Part shown: one piece after another, positions 37,435 to 46,513 of the stretch
Position numbering within the stretch: position 1 is the first letter of the stretch
Layout: every line of letters begins with the position of its first letter
NCBI GenBank assembly: GCA_964611035.1
Contig: CAZSWT010000001.1
Coordinates: 65,697-129,696 of the forward strand
DNA: 64,000 nt
Direction: 5' to 3'
From: B33-G16 sp964611035
GTDB lineage: Bacteria > Desulfobacterota > DSM-4660 > Desulfatiglandales > B25-G16
The notes under the pieces: model-generated
Told to the model about the DNA's origin: nothing
Databases searched by the model: none
The model's input: the letters and a program-made list of their open reading frames with translations, nothing else
Made by a program: the position numbers and the translations under genes

Positions 37435-38349
37435 TCATGGTCTGGGATGATATTTTTCATGAATCTCTTTTAATCTTTCCCCTGTAACATGGGTATATAT
37501 TTGTGTGGTGGATATATCAGCATGACCTAACATTATCTGAACTGATCTAAGATCAGCCCCTCCTTCCAGGAGATGGGTGGCAAATGAATGCCTTACTGTG
37601 TGGGGAGTAACACTCTTAGTGATTCCAGCCATCAGGGCATATTTTTTGATAATCTTCCATAATCCCTGTCTTGTTATAGGACTCCCTCTGCTGTTAAGAA
37701 AAATATATGATCCGCCTGCGGCGTATCTTTTTTTTAACAAAGTTGTCCTGCTGTTGGATAAATAATCTTTTAGAGAATCCACAGCCTTACTCCCCATTGG
37801 AACGATTCTTTCCTTGGAGCCCTTCCCTATTGTCCTGATAGAGCCGACTTCAAGATTAACATTATACATCGTAAGATCTATCAATTCAGTAACCCGTAAC
37901 CCAGTAGCATATAAGACCTCCACTATGGCCTTATCCCTTTTACCCAGTGCTGTCGTTATATCTGGCTGCATAAGAAGGGAATCCATCTCATCCCTGCTTA
38001 AAACATCAGGTAAATGTTGATACATCTTTGGTATACCCAATAACCTGGCCGGATTAGATTTAATAGTTCCTTCGGATACCAAAAAACGGTAAAACATTCT
38101 TATGGAAACAAGACACCTGGCCATGGATGTGGGTGATAGTTTAGTATTTTGTTCAACTATAAAGGATGTCAAATCCTCCTGGCTAATGTGGATAGGGGAA
38201 ATTCCTTTCTGCTTTAAGAAATCAAAAAATTTGATAAGATCATGACTATAGGCCACAATCGTATTCGTAGACAAACCTCTCTCAACCCTAAGTTGATTAA
38301 TAAACTGATCTAATAACTGATTTTCAGAATAGTTTTTGCCTAAAAGCAT
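37435..38349 (-). CDS. xerD: Tyrosine recombinase XerD
   Basis: A 304-residue Xer recombinase, the presumed partner of XerC at 12444 at dif. Catalytic set: Arg in YATGLRVTEL, Lys in GKGSKERIVP, His/Arg in PHTVRHSFATHLL, His in LGHADISTT, Tyr in QIYTHV. N-terminal core-binding domain residues ~10-95. It lies 12 bp after the M24 peptidase gene on the same strand, so they are likely cotranscribed. Not an integrase of a mobile element: size and motifs fit the housekeeping Xer group. Confidence 0.92.
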   Translation of the reverse strand: MLLGKNYSENQLLDQFINQLRVERGLSTNTIVAYSHDLIKFFDFLKQKGISPIHISQEDLTSFIVEQNTKLSPTSMARCLVSIRMFYRFLVSEGTIKSNPARLLGIPKMYQHLPDVLSRDEMDSLLMQPDITTALGKRDKAIVEVLYATGLRVTELIDLTMYNVNLEVGSIRTIGKGSKERIVPMGSKAVDSLKDYLSNSRTTLLKKRYAAGGSYIFLNSRGSPITRQGLWKIIKKYALMAGITKSVTPHTVRHSFATHLLEGGADLRSVQIMLGHADISTTQIYTHVTGERLKEIHEKYHPRP

Positions 38350-38361
38350 GGTCCATCTTCC

Positions 38362-39474
38362 CTAAAAAAAATAAAAATTCTTGTTTGTTGTTAAAATCCT
38401 TGCGCCATCCCCTTCAAGTAAAACCATTTCCTCCAAACGGACACCACCCTTTCCTAGTATATATATCCCTGGCTCGATAGTAAACACCATCCCCTCTTTT
38501 AATACCTCTGGCTTAAGTGGTCCAACAAAAGGCCTCTCATGAGGAGCCATGCCAATCCCATGACCAAGAGAGTGACCAAAAAAATCACCAAATCCAGCAT
38601 TTTTTATAACATCTCTGGCAATGGAGTCTGCCTCATCGCTTTTCATTCCGGGTCTTACAGACTCTAATGCGAACACTTGTGCCTTGCGAACTACCTTGTA
38701 GATCTCTTTAAAATCTGATGGGGGATTCCCTAAAAAAACGGTCCTGGTCATATCTGAACAGTAACCATCAACTTTTGCACCTACATCGAGAATTATCGGT
38801 TCGCCCTCCCCTATTCTTCTTTCTGCAGGCACTGCATGAGGCAAGGCGCCATTTGGACCGGATGCTACGATAGGTGGGAAGGCAGCGCCATCAGCTCCCT
38901 GTTCTCGTATCAGGGTCTCAATTTTCCATGCTATATCCTTTTCAAGCTGACCGGGGATTAATTCATCAATTACCTTGGCAAGAACATCTCCCATAAGCTG
39001 CGCGGATCTGCTTAACATATCAACTTCTTCTGGCCCCTTAATCTCCCTTATCTCTTCAACTGGATTGGAAAGCGGGATAAGCTCAACTGGCGGAGAATAT
39101 TGAGTTACCTTTTCTTTTACCTTTTGATAGAGATCCCAGATCAGGTACCCTCCTTCAAACCCCAATCTTCGCGTATTTAAACGGTCAAAAATCTCTGGTA
39201 ATATATCGATTAAGCTCTTCTTATGAGTTACGACCTCAAAACCAACCACTTCTTGCTGTGCCTGGATTGTATATCTTGAATCTGTGACCAAAAGAGCTTG
39301 GTCCAGGGTTATAAACAGACAGCCTGATGACTCATCTAATTGTCCATCAGCGGCCTTAAAGCCAGAGAGATAACGGCGATTTTCAGGCTGGATAATCCAT
39401 ATGGTATCCACTCCAAGACTATCAAACTTACTCCTTAATAATTTCAAACGATTCTCAAAAATAACGTTGTTCAT
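38362..39474 (-). CDS. Xaa-Pro aminopeptidase, M24 family
   Basis: A 370-residue M24B metallopeptidase (PepP/PepQ-like) that removes N-terminal residues before proline. N-terminal creatinase-like domain residues ~1-130, catalytic pita-bread domain after it. The five metal ligands are visible: Asp in LDVGAKVDGY, Asp in CSDMTRTV, His in LGHGIGMAPHE, Glu in FTIEPGIY, and Glu in VRLEEMVLL. No signal peptide. Usual neighbours such as aroQ or efp are not present, but xerD follows closely. Confidence 0.93.
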   Translation of the reverse strand: MNNVIFENRLKLLRSKFDSLGVDTIWIIQPENRRYLSGFKAADGQLDESSGCLFITLDQALLVTDSRYTIQAQQEVVGFEVVTHKKSLIDILPEIFDRLNTRRLGFEGGYLIWDLYQKVKEKVTQYSPPVELIPLSNPVEEIREIKGPEEVDMLSRSAQLMGDVLAKVIDELIPGQLEKDIAWKIETLIREQGADGAAFPPIVASGPNGALPHAVPAERRIGEGEPIILDVGAKVDGYCSDMTRTVFLGNPPSDFKEIYKVVRKAQVFALESVRPGMKSDEADSIARDVIKNAGFGDFFGHSLGHGIGMAPHERPFVGPLKPEVLKEGMVFTIEPGIYILGKGGVRLEEMVLLEGDGARILTTNKNFYFF

Positions 39475-39683
39475 GTTAATTTACCTAACCTGGTCAAGAG
39501 AATTATCCTGCCAACTCTGCCCATTATCATGAGCGCTCGCGCAAGATAGACAGAGTGATCCTGAGAGCTATCCTTAAGACTATTATTCAACAGTGATCGA
39601 GTGAAAAAAATCTGTGTTTGAGAGCAGTAGTGAAACTCCCAGAATGTGGAATGAAATTTTGAGGGTACAGGAACGAACAAACT

Positions 39684-39869
39684 TTACTCTTCTGGCTTAG
39701 CTTCGGTTTTTACTTCTGGCACCTGGATTTCATCTTTAATTTTATTCATCTCCTCATAAACATTCCGTAAGACGTTGGCCACAGCCTGAGAGGAACCGCC
39801 CCGTGCAAATTCCTTAGCGATAATTACTGCATGCTTCAATGATTCTTCTTTTTGAGCTCTTGTAGGCAT
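39684..39869 (-). CDS. Small conserved-looking acidic/basic protein, unknown
   Basis: A 61-residue protein (MPTRAQKEESLKHAVIIAKEFARGG ...), helical, with a charged tail PEVKTEAKPEE. AAAAGGAG is 6-8 nt before ATG 39869, and the composition is protein-like. I do not recognise a family, though small proteins of this kind occur near housekeeping genes in Deltaproteobacteria. No function can be given. Confidence 0.6.
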   Translation of the reverse strand: MPTRAQKEESLKHAVIIAKEFARGGSSQAVANVLRNVYEEMNKIKDEIQVPEVKTEAKPEE

Positions 39870-39936
39870 GTCAAATCTCCTTTTTTAGGATTAAAGGTTT
39901 ACTTCCTGTATTTCTTTTTATATTTCATTTTTTAAT

Positions 39937-40038
39937 CCCTGGCCCAGACCTGGTTTAGCAGTACTTTTCATAGAATCCCTGGGCATAGTGTTTATTAGAA
40001 CTGTTTTAAAGAGCACGTTACGTCGCACCAGGGCAGGC
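39937..40038 (+). repeat. 102-bp conserved-end element, copy B
   Basis: Starts CCCTGGCCCAGACCTGG and ends CGCACCAGGGCAGGC. The core is unlike the other copies. Followed within 6 bp by a GC-rich palindrome. Confidence 0.9.
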
Positions 40039-40043
40039 TTGAA

Positions 40044-40079
40044 CCCCGCCTGTCCCGATATAATCGGGGCGGGCAGGCG
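40044..40079. repeat. GC-rich palindrome with CCCGATATAATCGGG core
   Basis: CCCGCCTGT-CCCGATATAATCGGGGCGGGCAGGCG, nearly self-complementary. A close copy is at 52182-52215. Confidence 0.8.
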
Positions 40080-40511
40080 TAAACCCTTGAACTTTGAACC
40101 CGACTATTTACAAGATATCTTAAACAATTTGATCAGTATCGGCAAGCCAAATTAATCCTGAGGTGTTATCGTACCAATCCCTGATTCTATTTTTCATGAC
40201 AGAGATTTTTGTCACGAGAAACTTGTAAAAAAAAGATATACACCGCATTCTTCTATTTAAAGTTTTGTGGAGGGTGTTAGTCCGCCCCATAAATTCACTT
40301 ATATCGATTCGAAAGATTCAAAAGCTGGCCTGACCATTTACTTTTAGGATTAAGCAGTTAAAGAATTCCTCGTATCTGCATTTAACCAAATATCCATTGA
40401 CAGCCAACTGCAATTCAGGCATAATTTCAACAATAAAATCATAACTATTTTAGTTTTTTACATTTTACCTTGAAAGCTTAACGCAAAGATCCATAACGGA
40501 AAAATAGAAAA

Positions 40512-40742
40512 ATGCCCTCAACCATCCTTGATAACGTTAAAGGAAGTGATCTTCCCAAGGTATTGGCGGACAGAATAGATATCAGACCTGATAAAACCTA
40601 TACTGTCATAATTCAGCCCCAGGAGGAGCGCCAGACCCTTAAAAAAATAATGTCGAAGATAAGCCGCAACGCCAAAGCCCGTGGTATGACACCTGATGTT
40701 CCGGAAAACATTCTCGGCGAAACAGTCAGCCACATTCTATGA
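40512..40742 (+). CDS. Putative antitoxin of PIN toxin pair
   Basis: A 76-residue protein (MPSTILDNVKGSDLPKVLAD ... ENILGETVSHIL). It lies 13 bp before a PIN-domain gene, the usual order and size for an antitoxin of the COG1569-type PIN module. The N-terminal half resembles a short beta/AbrB-like strand set (DKTYTVIIQPQEE), but I cannot name a fold with confidence. Assigned from context. Confidence 0.65.
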   Translation: MPSTILDNVKGSDLPKVLADRIDIRPDKTYTVIIQPQEERQTLKKIMSKISRNAKARGMTPDVPENILGETVSHIL

Positions 40743-40755
40743 AGGTATATGCTAA

Positions 40756-41163
40756 TTGCGCTTAGTTTATGATACAAATATTATCATAAGCGCCTTGCTT
40801 TTTGAAGGCTCAAAGCCAGCAAAAGCATTTGATATTGGTATTAATCAGAAAGCTATTCTTTTTTCTTCATCCACCTTTACCGAATTAGAAGAAGTTCTGT
40901 CACGAAACAAATTTGATCAGTATATCTCACATGAAGAGCGGAAGCAGTTCCTAACCAGCTACATCCTTGACTCAACACCTGTTGAAATCAATGAAACAAT
41001 ATCAGAATGCCGAGATCCTCAAGACAACAAGTTTTTGGAATTTGCTGTCTCCGGTAAAGCCGATTTCATAATTTCCGGTGATAAAGATTTACTTATTCTA
41101 AATCCCTTTCGCAATATCCAAATATTGACACCGGATATCTTCCTCAAAATTCATCCCAAGTAA
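40756..41163 (+). CDS. PIN-domain ribonuclease toxin (COG1569 type)
   Basis: A 135-residue PIN toxin. Acidic residues expected at the metal site are present: Asp in VYDTNIIISALLF, Glu in FTELEEVL, Asp in ECRDPQDNKFLE and Asp in IISGDKDLL. Begins with TTG at 40756, ten bases after GAAGG; the only nearby ATG is in another frame. It probably cleaves RNA when the upstream antitoxin is lost. Confidence 0.85.
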   Translation: MRLVYDTNIIISALLFEGSKPAKAFDIGINQKAILFSSSTFTELEEVLSRNKFDQYISHEERKQFLTSYILDSTPVEINETISECRDPQDNKFLEFAVSGKADFIISGDKDLLILNPFRNIQILTPDIFLKIHPK

Positions 41164-41390
41164 GCATTTTATGCCTTGATCCCTCAGTTTCCAATTCCTA
41201 TTATTATGAAAGGGTTAAAGAACGAAAGGATACAACAATCAAATCTTGGAAAGAGGCGCTTTCTCAATATTTAGAGTGGCTTAGAGATAATGAGATTATC
41301 TCTGCGCAGCAACTATGAGAAGGTATGGACTTCGAGAAGAAAAATCTGGGGCTCATCTGCAAAATATCTTGACCGGTGATTCAATAATTT
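41164..41390 (+). pseudogene. Possible C-terminal gene remnant
   Basis: Between ~41165 and 41318 a frame reads ... YYERVKERKDTTIKSWKEAL ... ISAQQL and stops at TGA. It has protein-like helical composition but no start codon with a ribosome site, so it may be the tail of a lost gene. Family not identified. Confidence 0.3.
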
Positions 41391-41524
41391 ATTAGCGATA
41401 ATAGAGGAAACGATTGTGTAAAAAATAAATATTTAAGCACAAGTGCTCTGGAGCAAAAAAAGACTTATTAAATTATGCCTGCCCGCCGTGTTTCTTGTCC
41501 GCCGTCTTTGTGGCAGGCTTGGCC
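41391..41524 (+). repeat. Direct repeat flanking the MNT/HEPN pair, left copy
   Basis: ATTAGCGATAATAGAGGAAA ... ending in TGCCTGCCCGCCGTG and GGCAGGCTTGGCC. Almost identical to 42521-42663 over ~130 bp; the right copy has one extra GC-rich unit near its end. Contains GTGCTCTGGAGC-type short palindromic words. Confidence 0.92.
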
Positions 41525-41587
41525 GAACTGACTCCATTTGCAAAGTAAAGCTACCCTTTTCACCCTTCCATAAAATCCGAAATCAGA

Positions 41588-42037
41588 TCATTTATCGTTT
41601 GAGGAACTGGATAAATCAGTCTTAGACATATCCTTAATGATTTTCGTAAACAACCTGAAATCCTCAATGCCAACCCGAATATTTTCCAGAAAGACCTGAT
41701 CATCGACTTTCCAGTATTGATGCACGAGCATATTTCGAAACCTTGAAAAAGGCAAAAGACGCTCAATCAAGTCTTCTGGGACTATTCTATATTCTCTGGA
41801 CTTCACAAAAGCTTCTGCATAGCCACCAATCGCAACATTGTGCCTTTTGGCCAAAATATGTTGAAGCACACCACTGATAGCCTCAGCAATTACAACAACA
41901 GAATACTTGAGGCTCTTGAGCAAATGTCGATCACCTAATATCTGTTCGTCTGGCCTTGAAAGAATGGAATTGGTATCATCTACTTCTGAAGCGATATCGT
42001 TCAAGTATTTTTCAATGCGGTCATGATTTATCTGCAC
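41588..42037 (-). CDS. HEPN-domain toxin, HepT-like
   Basis: About 149 residues from GTG 42037 (preceded by GGAGC); the frame is open to 42076. It carries the HEPN catalytic pattern R-x4-6-H in FRNMLVHQYW near the C-terminal half. Belongs to the HepT/DUF86 type, paired with MntA nucleotidyltransferases. In characterised pairs HepT is an RNase silenced by AMP addition to a tyrosine close to the motif; Tyr of HQYW fits that place. Overlaps the upstream antitoxin gene by 17 bases. Confidence 0.85.
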   Translation of the reverse strand: MQINHDRIEKYLNDIASEVDDTNSILSRPDEQILGDRHLLKSLKYSVVVIAEAISGVLQHILAKRHNVAIGGYAEAFVKSREYRIVPEDLIERLLPFSRFRNMLVHQYWKVDDQVFLENIRVGIEDFRLFTKIIKDMSKTDLSSSSNDK

Positions 42038-42449
42038 AAAATTGCTCCAGTCGCTCACGTTTAAGCTGAGCAGCATGTTTTATCATGAACTCATTTTCCA
42101 TGAAATAAAGGGACAGCTTATCGATCATCTCGCTTAGCATGTCTGGAGATTCATTCTTGATCAGTATCCCCTTATTAACAGCTTCATAGAGGATTGATGG
42201 GTCTGCTTCCTGAAGATCAAAAAAAAGGAGATCCACCTGATCAACCGGTATATCCAGAGATTCGGAGATGCGGTAAAGCAAATCGAAGTAAGCGATGTTC
42301 TTATTTATAGCCGGATAAATCAAGACAAGCAGGTCCAGATCATTTACCACCGGTTCACCTGTTGCGGCAGAGCCGAAAAGGTATGCCGCTGCCACTTCCG
42401 TTGAGTTTCGTATGGTTTGTTTTAACCTATCTAAATTGTAATTTGTCAT
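42021..42449 (-). CDS. Minimal nucleotidyltransferase antitoxin, MntA-like
   Basis: A ~142-residue nucleotidyltransferase from ATG 42449; TTG 42464 is in frame. The polymerase-beta signature is YLFGSAATGEPVVNDLDLLV: GS, then the D-L-D metal pair. The C-terminal part is helical. Known members adenylylate the HEPN toxin to block it. The pair lies between two 130-bp direct repeats, so it looks like one movable unit. Confidence 0.87.
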   Translation of the reverse strand: MTNYNLDRLKQTIRNSTEVAAAYLFGSAATGEPVVNDLDLLVLIYPAINKNIAYFDLLYRISESLDIPVDQVDLLFFDLQEADPSILYEAVNKGILIKNESPDMLSEMIDKLSLYFMENEFMIKHAAQLKRERLEQFCADKS

Positions 42450-42520
42450 CTGCGAATCTCTCAATCATCTACTTTCCCAATTTCTAAATACACTGATTTT
42501 CTATTCCGATGTTTAAAATC

Positions 42521-42663
42521 ATTAGCGATAATAGAGGAAACGATTGTATAAAAAATAAATATTTAAGCACAAGTGCTCTGGAGCAAAAAAAGACTTATTA
42601 AATTATGCCTGCCCGCCGTGTTTCTTGTCCGCCGTCTTTGTGGCGGATTGGCGGGCTTGGCCC
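42521..42663 (+). repeat. Direct repeat flanking the MNT/HEPN pair, right copy
   Basis: Same orientation and sequence as 41391-41524 with two or three substitutions and a longer GC-rich end (GTGGCGGATTGGCGGGCTTGG). Repeat period 1130 bp, which encloses exactly the MNT/HEPN module. Confidence 0.92.
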
Positions 42664-42750
42664 CATCTACATCTTCATTAGTTGTAAGTCAACTCAGAAT
42701 GTCCCCTTTTTCTTTCATGCTAAGTGAATTGAAAGGTAAAGTCAAAATGT

Positions 42751-45210
42751 TTATTCATCAATTTCATAGCCTATATTCTTGTAACCAGCCCGTCGCTTCG
42801 CATACATTTTAGCCAACATTGGGATTTCCAGGTCTGCATAATCATAAATAATGACTTCCTTTTTCATGTCATATAAACGGTGCAGCCGTCCGGCATATTG
42901 AACAATGATACCACGCCATGAAACGGGCATGGATAGAAATAATGTATCCAAACGTGGATCATCAAATCCTTCCCCTAAATATCTCCCTGTGGCAAGGATC
43001 AATCTTTCCTCATCTTTCGGGATTCCTTCGAGCTTCTCAGCCGTTTCTCGTCTCTGCTTTTGTCCCATACCACCTTTGAGCACGATTAAATTTTTCACAA
43101 AAGTGGAAAGACGTGCAGCTAATAATGCAAGGTGTTCTTTCCTTTCTGTCAGCAGGATAGGCGACCTGTTTCTGTCCACAGCAGTTATGACATCATTAAT
43201 AATCATGTCATTTCGTTTTTCATCCTTTATTAATGCTGAATAAATCTCATGGATTGAAAGATCGTCCTTGTTGACAGGTGCGTCTAATCGAAATCCGGTA
43301 CTCCGCACTATCACTCTATGTTTGAATGGCCTTTCAGTGGCCTGTTTTCGCTCATCAACCTTATATCTCACCGGGCCGCACTGCATGAAAATGATTGGAT
43401 GGTGGCCATCTTTTCTCGTCACCGTGGCTGATAGACCGGTTACATACTTTGCCGGGCACTGCCTGGCTACAATCTCAAAACTTCTTGCTGAAATATGGTG
43501 GCATTCATCTACAACAAGATGTCCATAAAATCCCACGATATTGTCTACAACGCCCTTTTTGCTGAGGTTCTGAATTATCGCCACATCCACTTCCCTCAAT
43601 TGATTCCATTTGCCTCCTCCGATCTGTCCTATTTTTTTTGGGTCAATATCCAAGAAACGACTCAGTCGATCAATCCACTGATCGAGTAACTGCCTGCGGT
43701 GAACTAAAATAAGTGTATTTACCCCCCGTTCAGCTATCATGTAGGAGGCAACAACCGTCTTTCCAAAAGCAGTCGTTGCTGAAAGTACTCCTATATCATG
43801 ACTCAACATGGCAATAGCTGCCTCTTTTTGGTCAGGTCGTAGGGTACCAATGAAATTGAGCTTTATTGGGTTGCCAACCAGGCGTTTATCAACGATATCT
43901 GGTTTGATTTTCAGGTCACGAAGCAATTCGAGGACATCCTCCAAGCATCCCCGTGGCAGCCCTATGTGTTTAGAAAAATCTTCACAACAGCTGATAATTC
44001 TCTCCTTATCATAGGTTGAAAGGCGCATAGCTTGTGCTTTGTAAAACTCGGGGTTTTGAAAAGCGGCTAAACGAATCAAGCGGTTTCTTAAAGGCGCTGG
44101 AAGCCCCTCTTTTTCAATATAAATCTGGTTGGCTAAAACCAACGTTATTTTTTCCGGCAATGGCACAACAATGGGAGGTTCTTTTCGTCGTCTCGATGGA
44201 GGAGCGCTCCATGGTTCATCATCTGGTTCGTCGATATGAACCATTCTGACACCAACAACACGTCCCCGACGCTCAGCCGTATGGGCAAGGGCTTCAACTT
44301 CATCTCTGCTCATCATTTCAAGTGTAGAAAGATAAGCCCATTGATCAGGATATGGAAAAAAATCTTTATTTAGGAAAAGGCTATTTCCCTTTTCTCTTGG
44401 CTTTTTTTGAAGAGGAAGTGCAATAAGGCTTCCGAATCCTCCCTTAGGCATCGTATCCTGCTTGGGGAATAGACAGTCGTAGGAATCTAGACCTATCTCA
44501 GGTCGGTTCTCCATAGTTTCAGTCAAAAGATATGAAGCCATTTTCCTTGATGCCATCGCAGGTACCGGTTCTGAAAAGAAGATCCATACGTGACCACCAT
44601 TACCAGAGCGGGAGCGCTCAAGGGAGGCAGGTATACCATAGGATTTACAAGTTTCTAGAAATGCTTTTGCATCTTCCATCCATGTGGTCTTGTCAAAATC
44701 AACAGCAATGAACCAACAAGTTTCGTCAGGCGAAAGAGGGTATATACCAATCGTGAAGTCCTTCTCTGACTTCTTTTTAGGATCACTGCCTAGAAGATGA
44801 CAGCGTATGACCTCATCTGTTAAAGGTAGTAACTCCCGGTTGTCACACTTAGAACATCGAATTCTTGGTTTATTGCAAACTCCTCTTATCCATTCATTTC
44901 GACAAGCAGGTTGATAACCAGCTTTACCCGTTTTACGACTCTCAAATCTCCTGGGATATACATCCTCTCTTCCTTTGAAGATCTTACGGAAAAGAGAGAT
45001 TTTGTCAGCTTCAGGAGATTGATTTGTTACCGGAGCATTTTCATTGATCTTTGAAGTCAGGGAATAAGAACGATTAACAAGATCTTTTTCTTCACTAAGT
45101 TTCTTTATCGTTTCAAGAATTGTTGATCGTCTTGCCTCTAATTGGACCAATTCTTCTTCAGCCTCAGCAATCATTCGGTTTATTTCGATGACAGTTTTCA
45201 TCAGTTCCAT
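42751..45210 (-). CDS. TOTE-type primase-polymerase/DEAD-like helicase fusion
   Basis: About 819 residues. Order: a coiled coil (~5-50), a four-Cys zinc-binding stretch (C104, C113, C120, C123), an archaeo-eukaryotic primase domain of the TOTE conflict-system type with metal Asp pair in FIAVDFDKTTW (172/174) and GNGGHVW (His208), then a superfamily 2 helicase: ATTAFGKT (~485), DECHH (~567), GLSATVTRKDG, and motif VI-like QYAGRLHRLYD near the C-terminus. TOTE systems are thought to act in phage or plasmid defence. Usually a nuclease is fused or adjacent; none is seen here. Start ATG 45210 or 45201. It stands alone on its strand, 525 bp from the next cassette. Confidence 0.82.
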   Translation of the reverse strand: MELMKTVIEINRMIAEAEEELVQLEARRSTILETIKKLSEEKDLVNRSYSLTSKINENAPVTNQSPEADKISLFRKIFKGREDVYPRRFESRKTGKAGYQPACRNEWIRGVCNKPRIRCSKCDNRELLPLTDEVIRCHLLGSDPKKKSEKDFTIGIYPLSPDETCWFIAVDFDKTTWMEDAKAFLETCKSYGIPASLERSRSGNGGHVWIFFSEPVPAMASRKMASYLLTETMENRPEIGLDSYDCLFPKQDTMPKGGFGSLIALPLQKKPREKGNSLFLNKDFFPYPDQWAYLSTLEMMSRDEVEALAHTAERRGRVVGVRMVHIDEPDDEPWSAPPSRRRKEPPIVVPLPEKITLVLANQIYIEKEGLPAPLRNRLIRLAAFQNPEFYKAQAMRLSTYDKERIISCCEDFSKHIGLPRGCLEDVLELLRDLKIKPDIVDKRLVGNPIKLNFIGTLRPDQKEAAIAMLSHDIGVLSATTAFGKTVVASYMIAERGVNTLILVHRRQLLDQWIDRLSRFLDIDPKKIGQIGGGKWNQLREVDVAIIQNLSKKGVVDNIVGFYGHLVVDECHHISARSFEIVARQCPAKYVTGLSATVTRKDGHHPIIFMQCGPVRYKVDERKQATERPFKHRVIVRSTGFRLDAPVNKDDLSIHEIYSALIKDEKRNDMIINDVITAVDRNRSPILLTERKEHLALLAARLSTFVKNLIVLKGGMGQKQRRETAEKLEGIPKDEERLILATGRYLGEGFDDPRLDTLFLSMPVSWRGIIVQYAGRLHRLYDMKKEVIIYDYADLEIPMLAKMYAKRRAGYKNIGYEIDE

Positions 45211-45213
45211 CAA

Positions 45214-45738
45214 TCAATGATTTAAAATTAATGTCTTGTTATTCACAATTATCTCCATGATTTTACATAAAATTTATCAAAATGGACACCCTTTCCTAAT
45301 AAATATCTACATTCGTCACCAATGCTACTACAATGCCTTTATCTTATTTATTTCATATCTTAATACCTCCTTTGATTTTTCTGATTTCGGGGCATTGCCC
45401 CTTACCTTTAGGGGTTAGTTTATTCCTGGACATCGGGATACCTCATCCAAATATGTCCTTCCTGCCCTATAGAGGTTAGTTGATTATGCGAAGGTATATG
45501 GCTGGATAAATGGGATCAGTTGCGGTTAAAATGAAATGGAATTGGTTTGATATGGTAGGGGTTGGTAATAGTGGATTTCTTATCAAACACAATGCCAGGC
45601 ATACTGCCACGATTGCCAAAATGCGCCAAGATCAATTTACATTACCATCTGCTATTCATTACATCTTATCGGCAACAAAATTTGATATCGTCATGCTCTG
45701 CAAGAACAAAGCTAAACTACAAGATAATTAATGCTATA
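45214..45738. other. Non-coding gap between TOTE gene and AT-rich cassette
   Basis: Contains a small GGGGCATTGCCCC hairpin at 45389-45401 and GGTTAGTT words. A 73-codon open frame here has no ribosome site and no recognisable family. Probably eroded sequence. Confidence 0.45.
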
Positions 45739-46194
45739 TCATCTATATGAAAAAATTTTAAAAGAACAAATATCTATGCCATATCGTAATAAAATTTGTT
45801 CACATCTTCTATTTAAAGTCCTGGCATTCTCATTTAGTTCAGCATAAATATTTGTTCCATTAATTCTTCTGTAGTCATGAGAAAGGTCTTTTGTGTCTTT
45901 TGAAAAATATTTTCTTTTTCTACCGCGTATTGAAAATATTTTATCTTGGGCGTCTGGATATTTACACAAAACTATCTCTGCTACTTTTAGTAAAACATCT
46001 CTATGATAATCGGCGTTATAAGTTTTACCTTCTAATTCGAAGGCTCGAACTCTCGTGTCTGTTAAACGACGATCCTCTTTGCTAATATCAATTTCTAATT
46101 CAGACAATAAGATTTGAGCACGTTTCCTTTCTTCTCCTTTCATTGTTTTTATATTAGAACGAAGTTCATCTATATTAATATAATCATTAGACAT
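45739..46194 (-). CDS. Unknown protein of AT-rich cassette (gene 4)
   Basis: A 151-residue basic protein. An N-terminal helical stretch (~1-50) leads into a ~100-residue domain with RGRKRKYFSKDTKDLSHDYR and a closing RRCEQILLRYGI. This C-terminal pattern reminds me of a domain found behind HTH and restriction-linked modules, but I cannot name it with confidence. AAGGAGGAG precedes ATG 46194. Last gene of a four-gene run with gaps of 21-43 bp or so, clearly lower in GC than the flanks. Confidence 0.65.
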   Translation of the reverse strand: MSNDYINIDELRSNIKTMKGEERKRAQILLSELEIDISKEDRRLTDTRVRAFELEGKTYNADYHRDVLLKVAEIVLCKYPDAQDKIFSIRGRKRKYFSKDTKDLSHDYRRINGTNIYAELNENARTLNRRCEQILLRYGIDICSFKIFSYR

Positions 46195-46215
46195 AACTAC
46201 TCCTCCTTATAAAGA

Positions 46216-46470
46216 TTAGTGTTTTTGTTTATAAAATGTAACAATACAGTTATCTTCAATGATCATTGCTCTACCATTTATTTTATCTATCGACTGAATA
46301 ATTTTTTTTAGCTCTTGTCGAAGTTTATCTGCCTCTTTATTTCCAAAAAAGACTTTTATTGCTCCGCCTGGAGCTTTCTCATAACGCCCATATTGTTGAA
46401 TAATATCCAATGCAAAATTAGAAAAACCACGTTGCTGAAATCTCACTTTTGCATGATTGGTTAATCTCAT
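46216..46470 (-). CDS. DUF4258-like small protein (gene 3 of cassette)
   Basis: An 84-residue protein: RLTNHAKVRFQQRGF at the start matches the H-x-x-x-R-x-x-x-R-G pattern of DUF4258-like and related toxin-like small proteins, followed by alternating strands (GGAIKVFFGNKEAD, AMIIEDNCIVTFYKQ). Such proteins often occur beside antitoxin or HTH genes. AGGAGG lies before ATG 46470. Function unknown; RNase-like toxin activity is possible but not shown. Confidence 0.65.
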   Translation of the reverse strand: MRLTNHAKVRFQQRGFSNFALDIIQQYGRYEKAPGGAIKVFFGNKEADKLRQELKKIIQSIDKINGRAMIIEDNCIVTFYKQKH

Positions 46471-46513
46471 TTTATAGTATCCTCCTGCTCAATATAATTT
46501 AATGTACCATCCT

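Larger units (their letters stand above)
39870..40511. other. Intergenic region with two repeats
   Basis: Holds the conserved-end element copy B (39937-40038) and a palindrome directly after it (40044-40079). From 40080 to 40511 no gene or clear signal is seen except the leader of the antitoxin gene. Confidence 0.6.

Noticed and set aside
39471..39680. 69-codon open frame on the minus strand
   Set aside because: No clear ribosome site and unnatural composition; probably chance.
45510..45731. 73-codon open frame between TOTE gene and AT-rich cassette
   Set aside because: Weak start and no recognisable family; may be eroded DNA.
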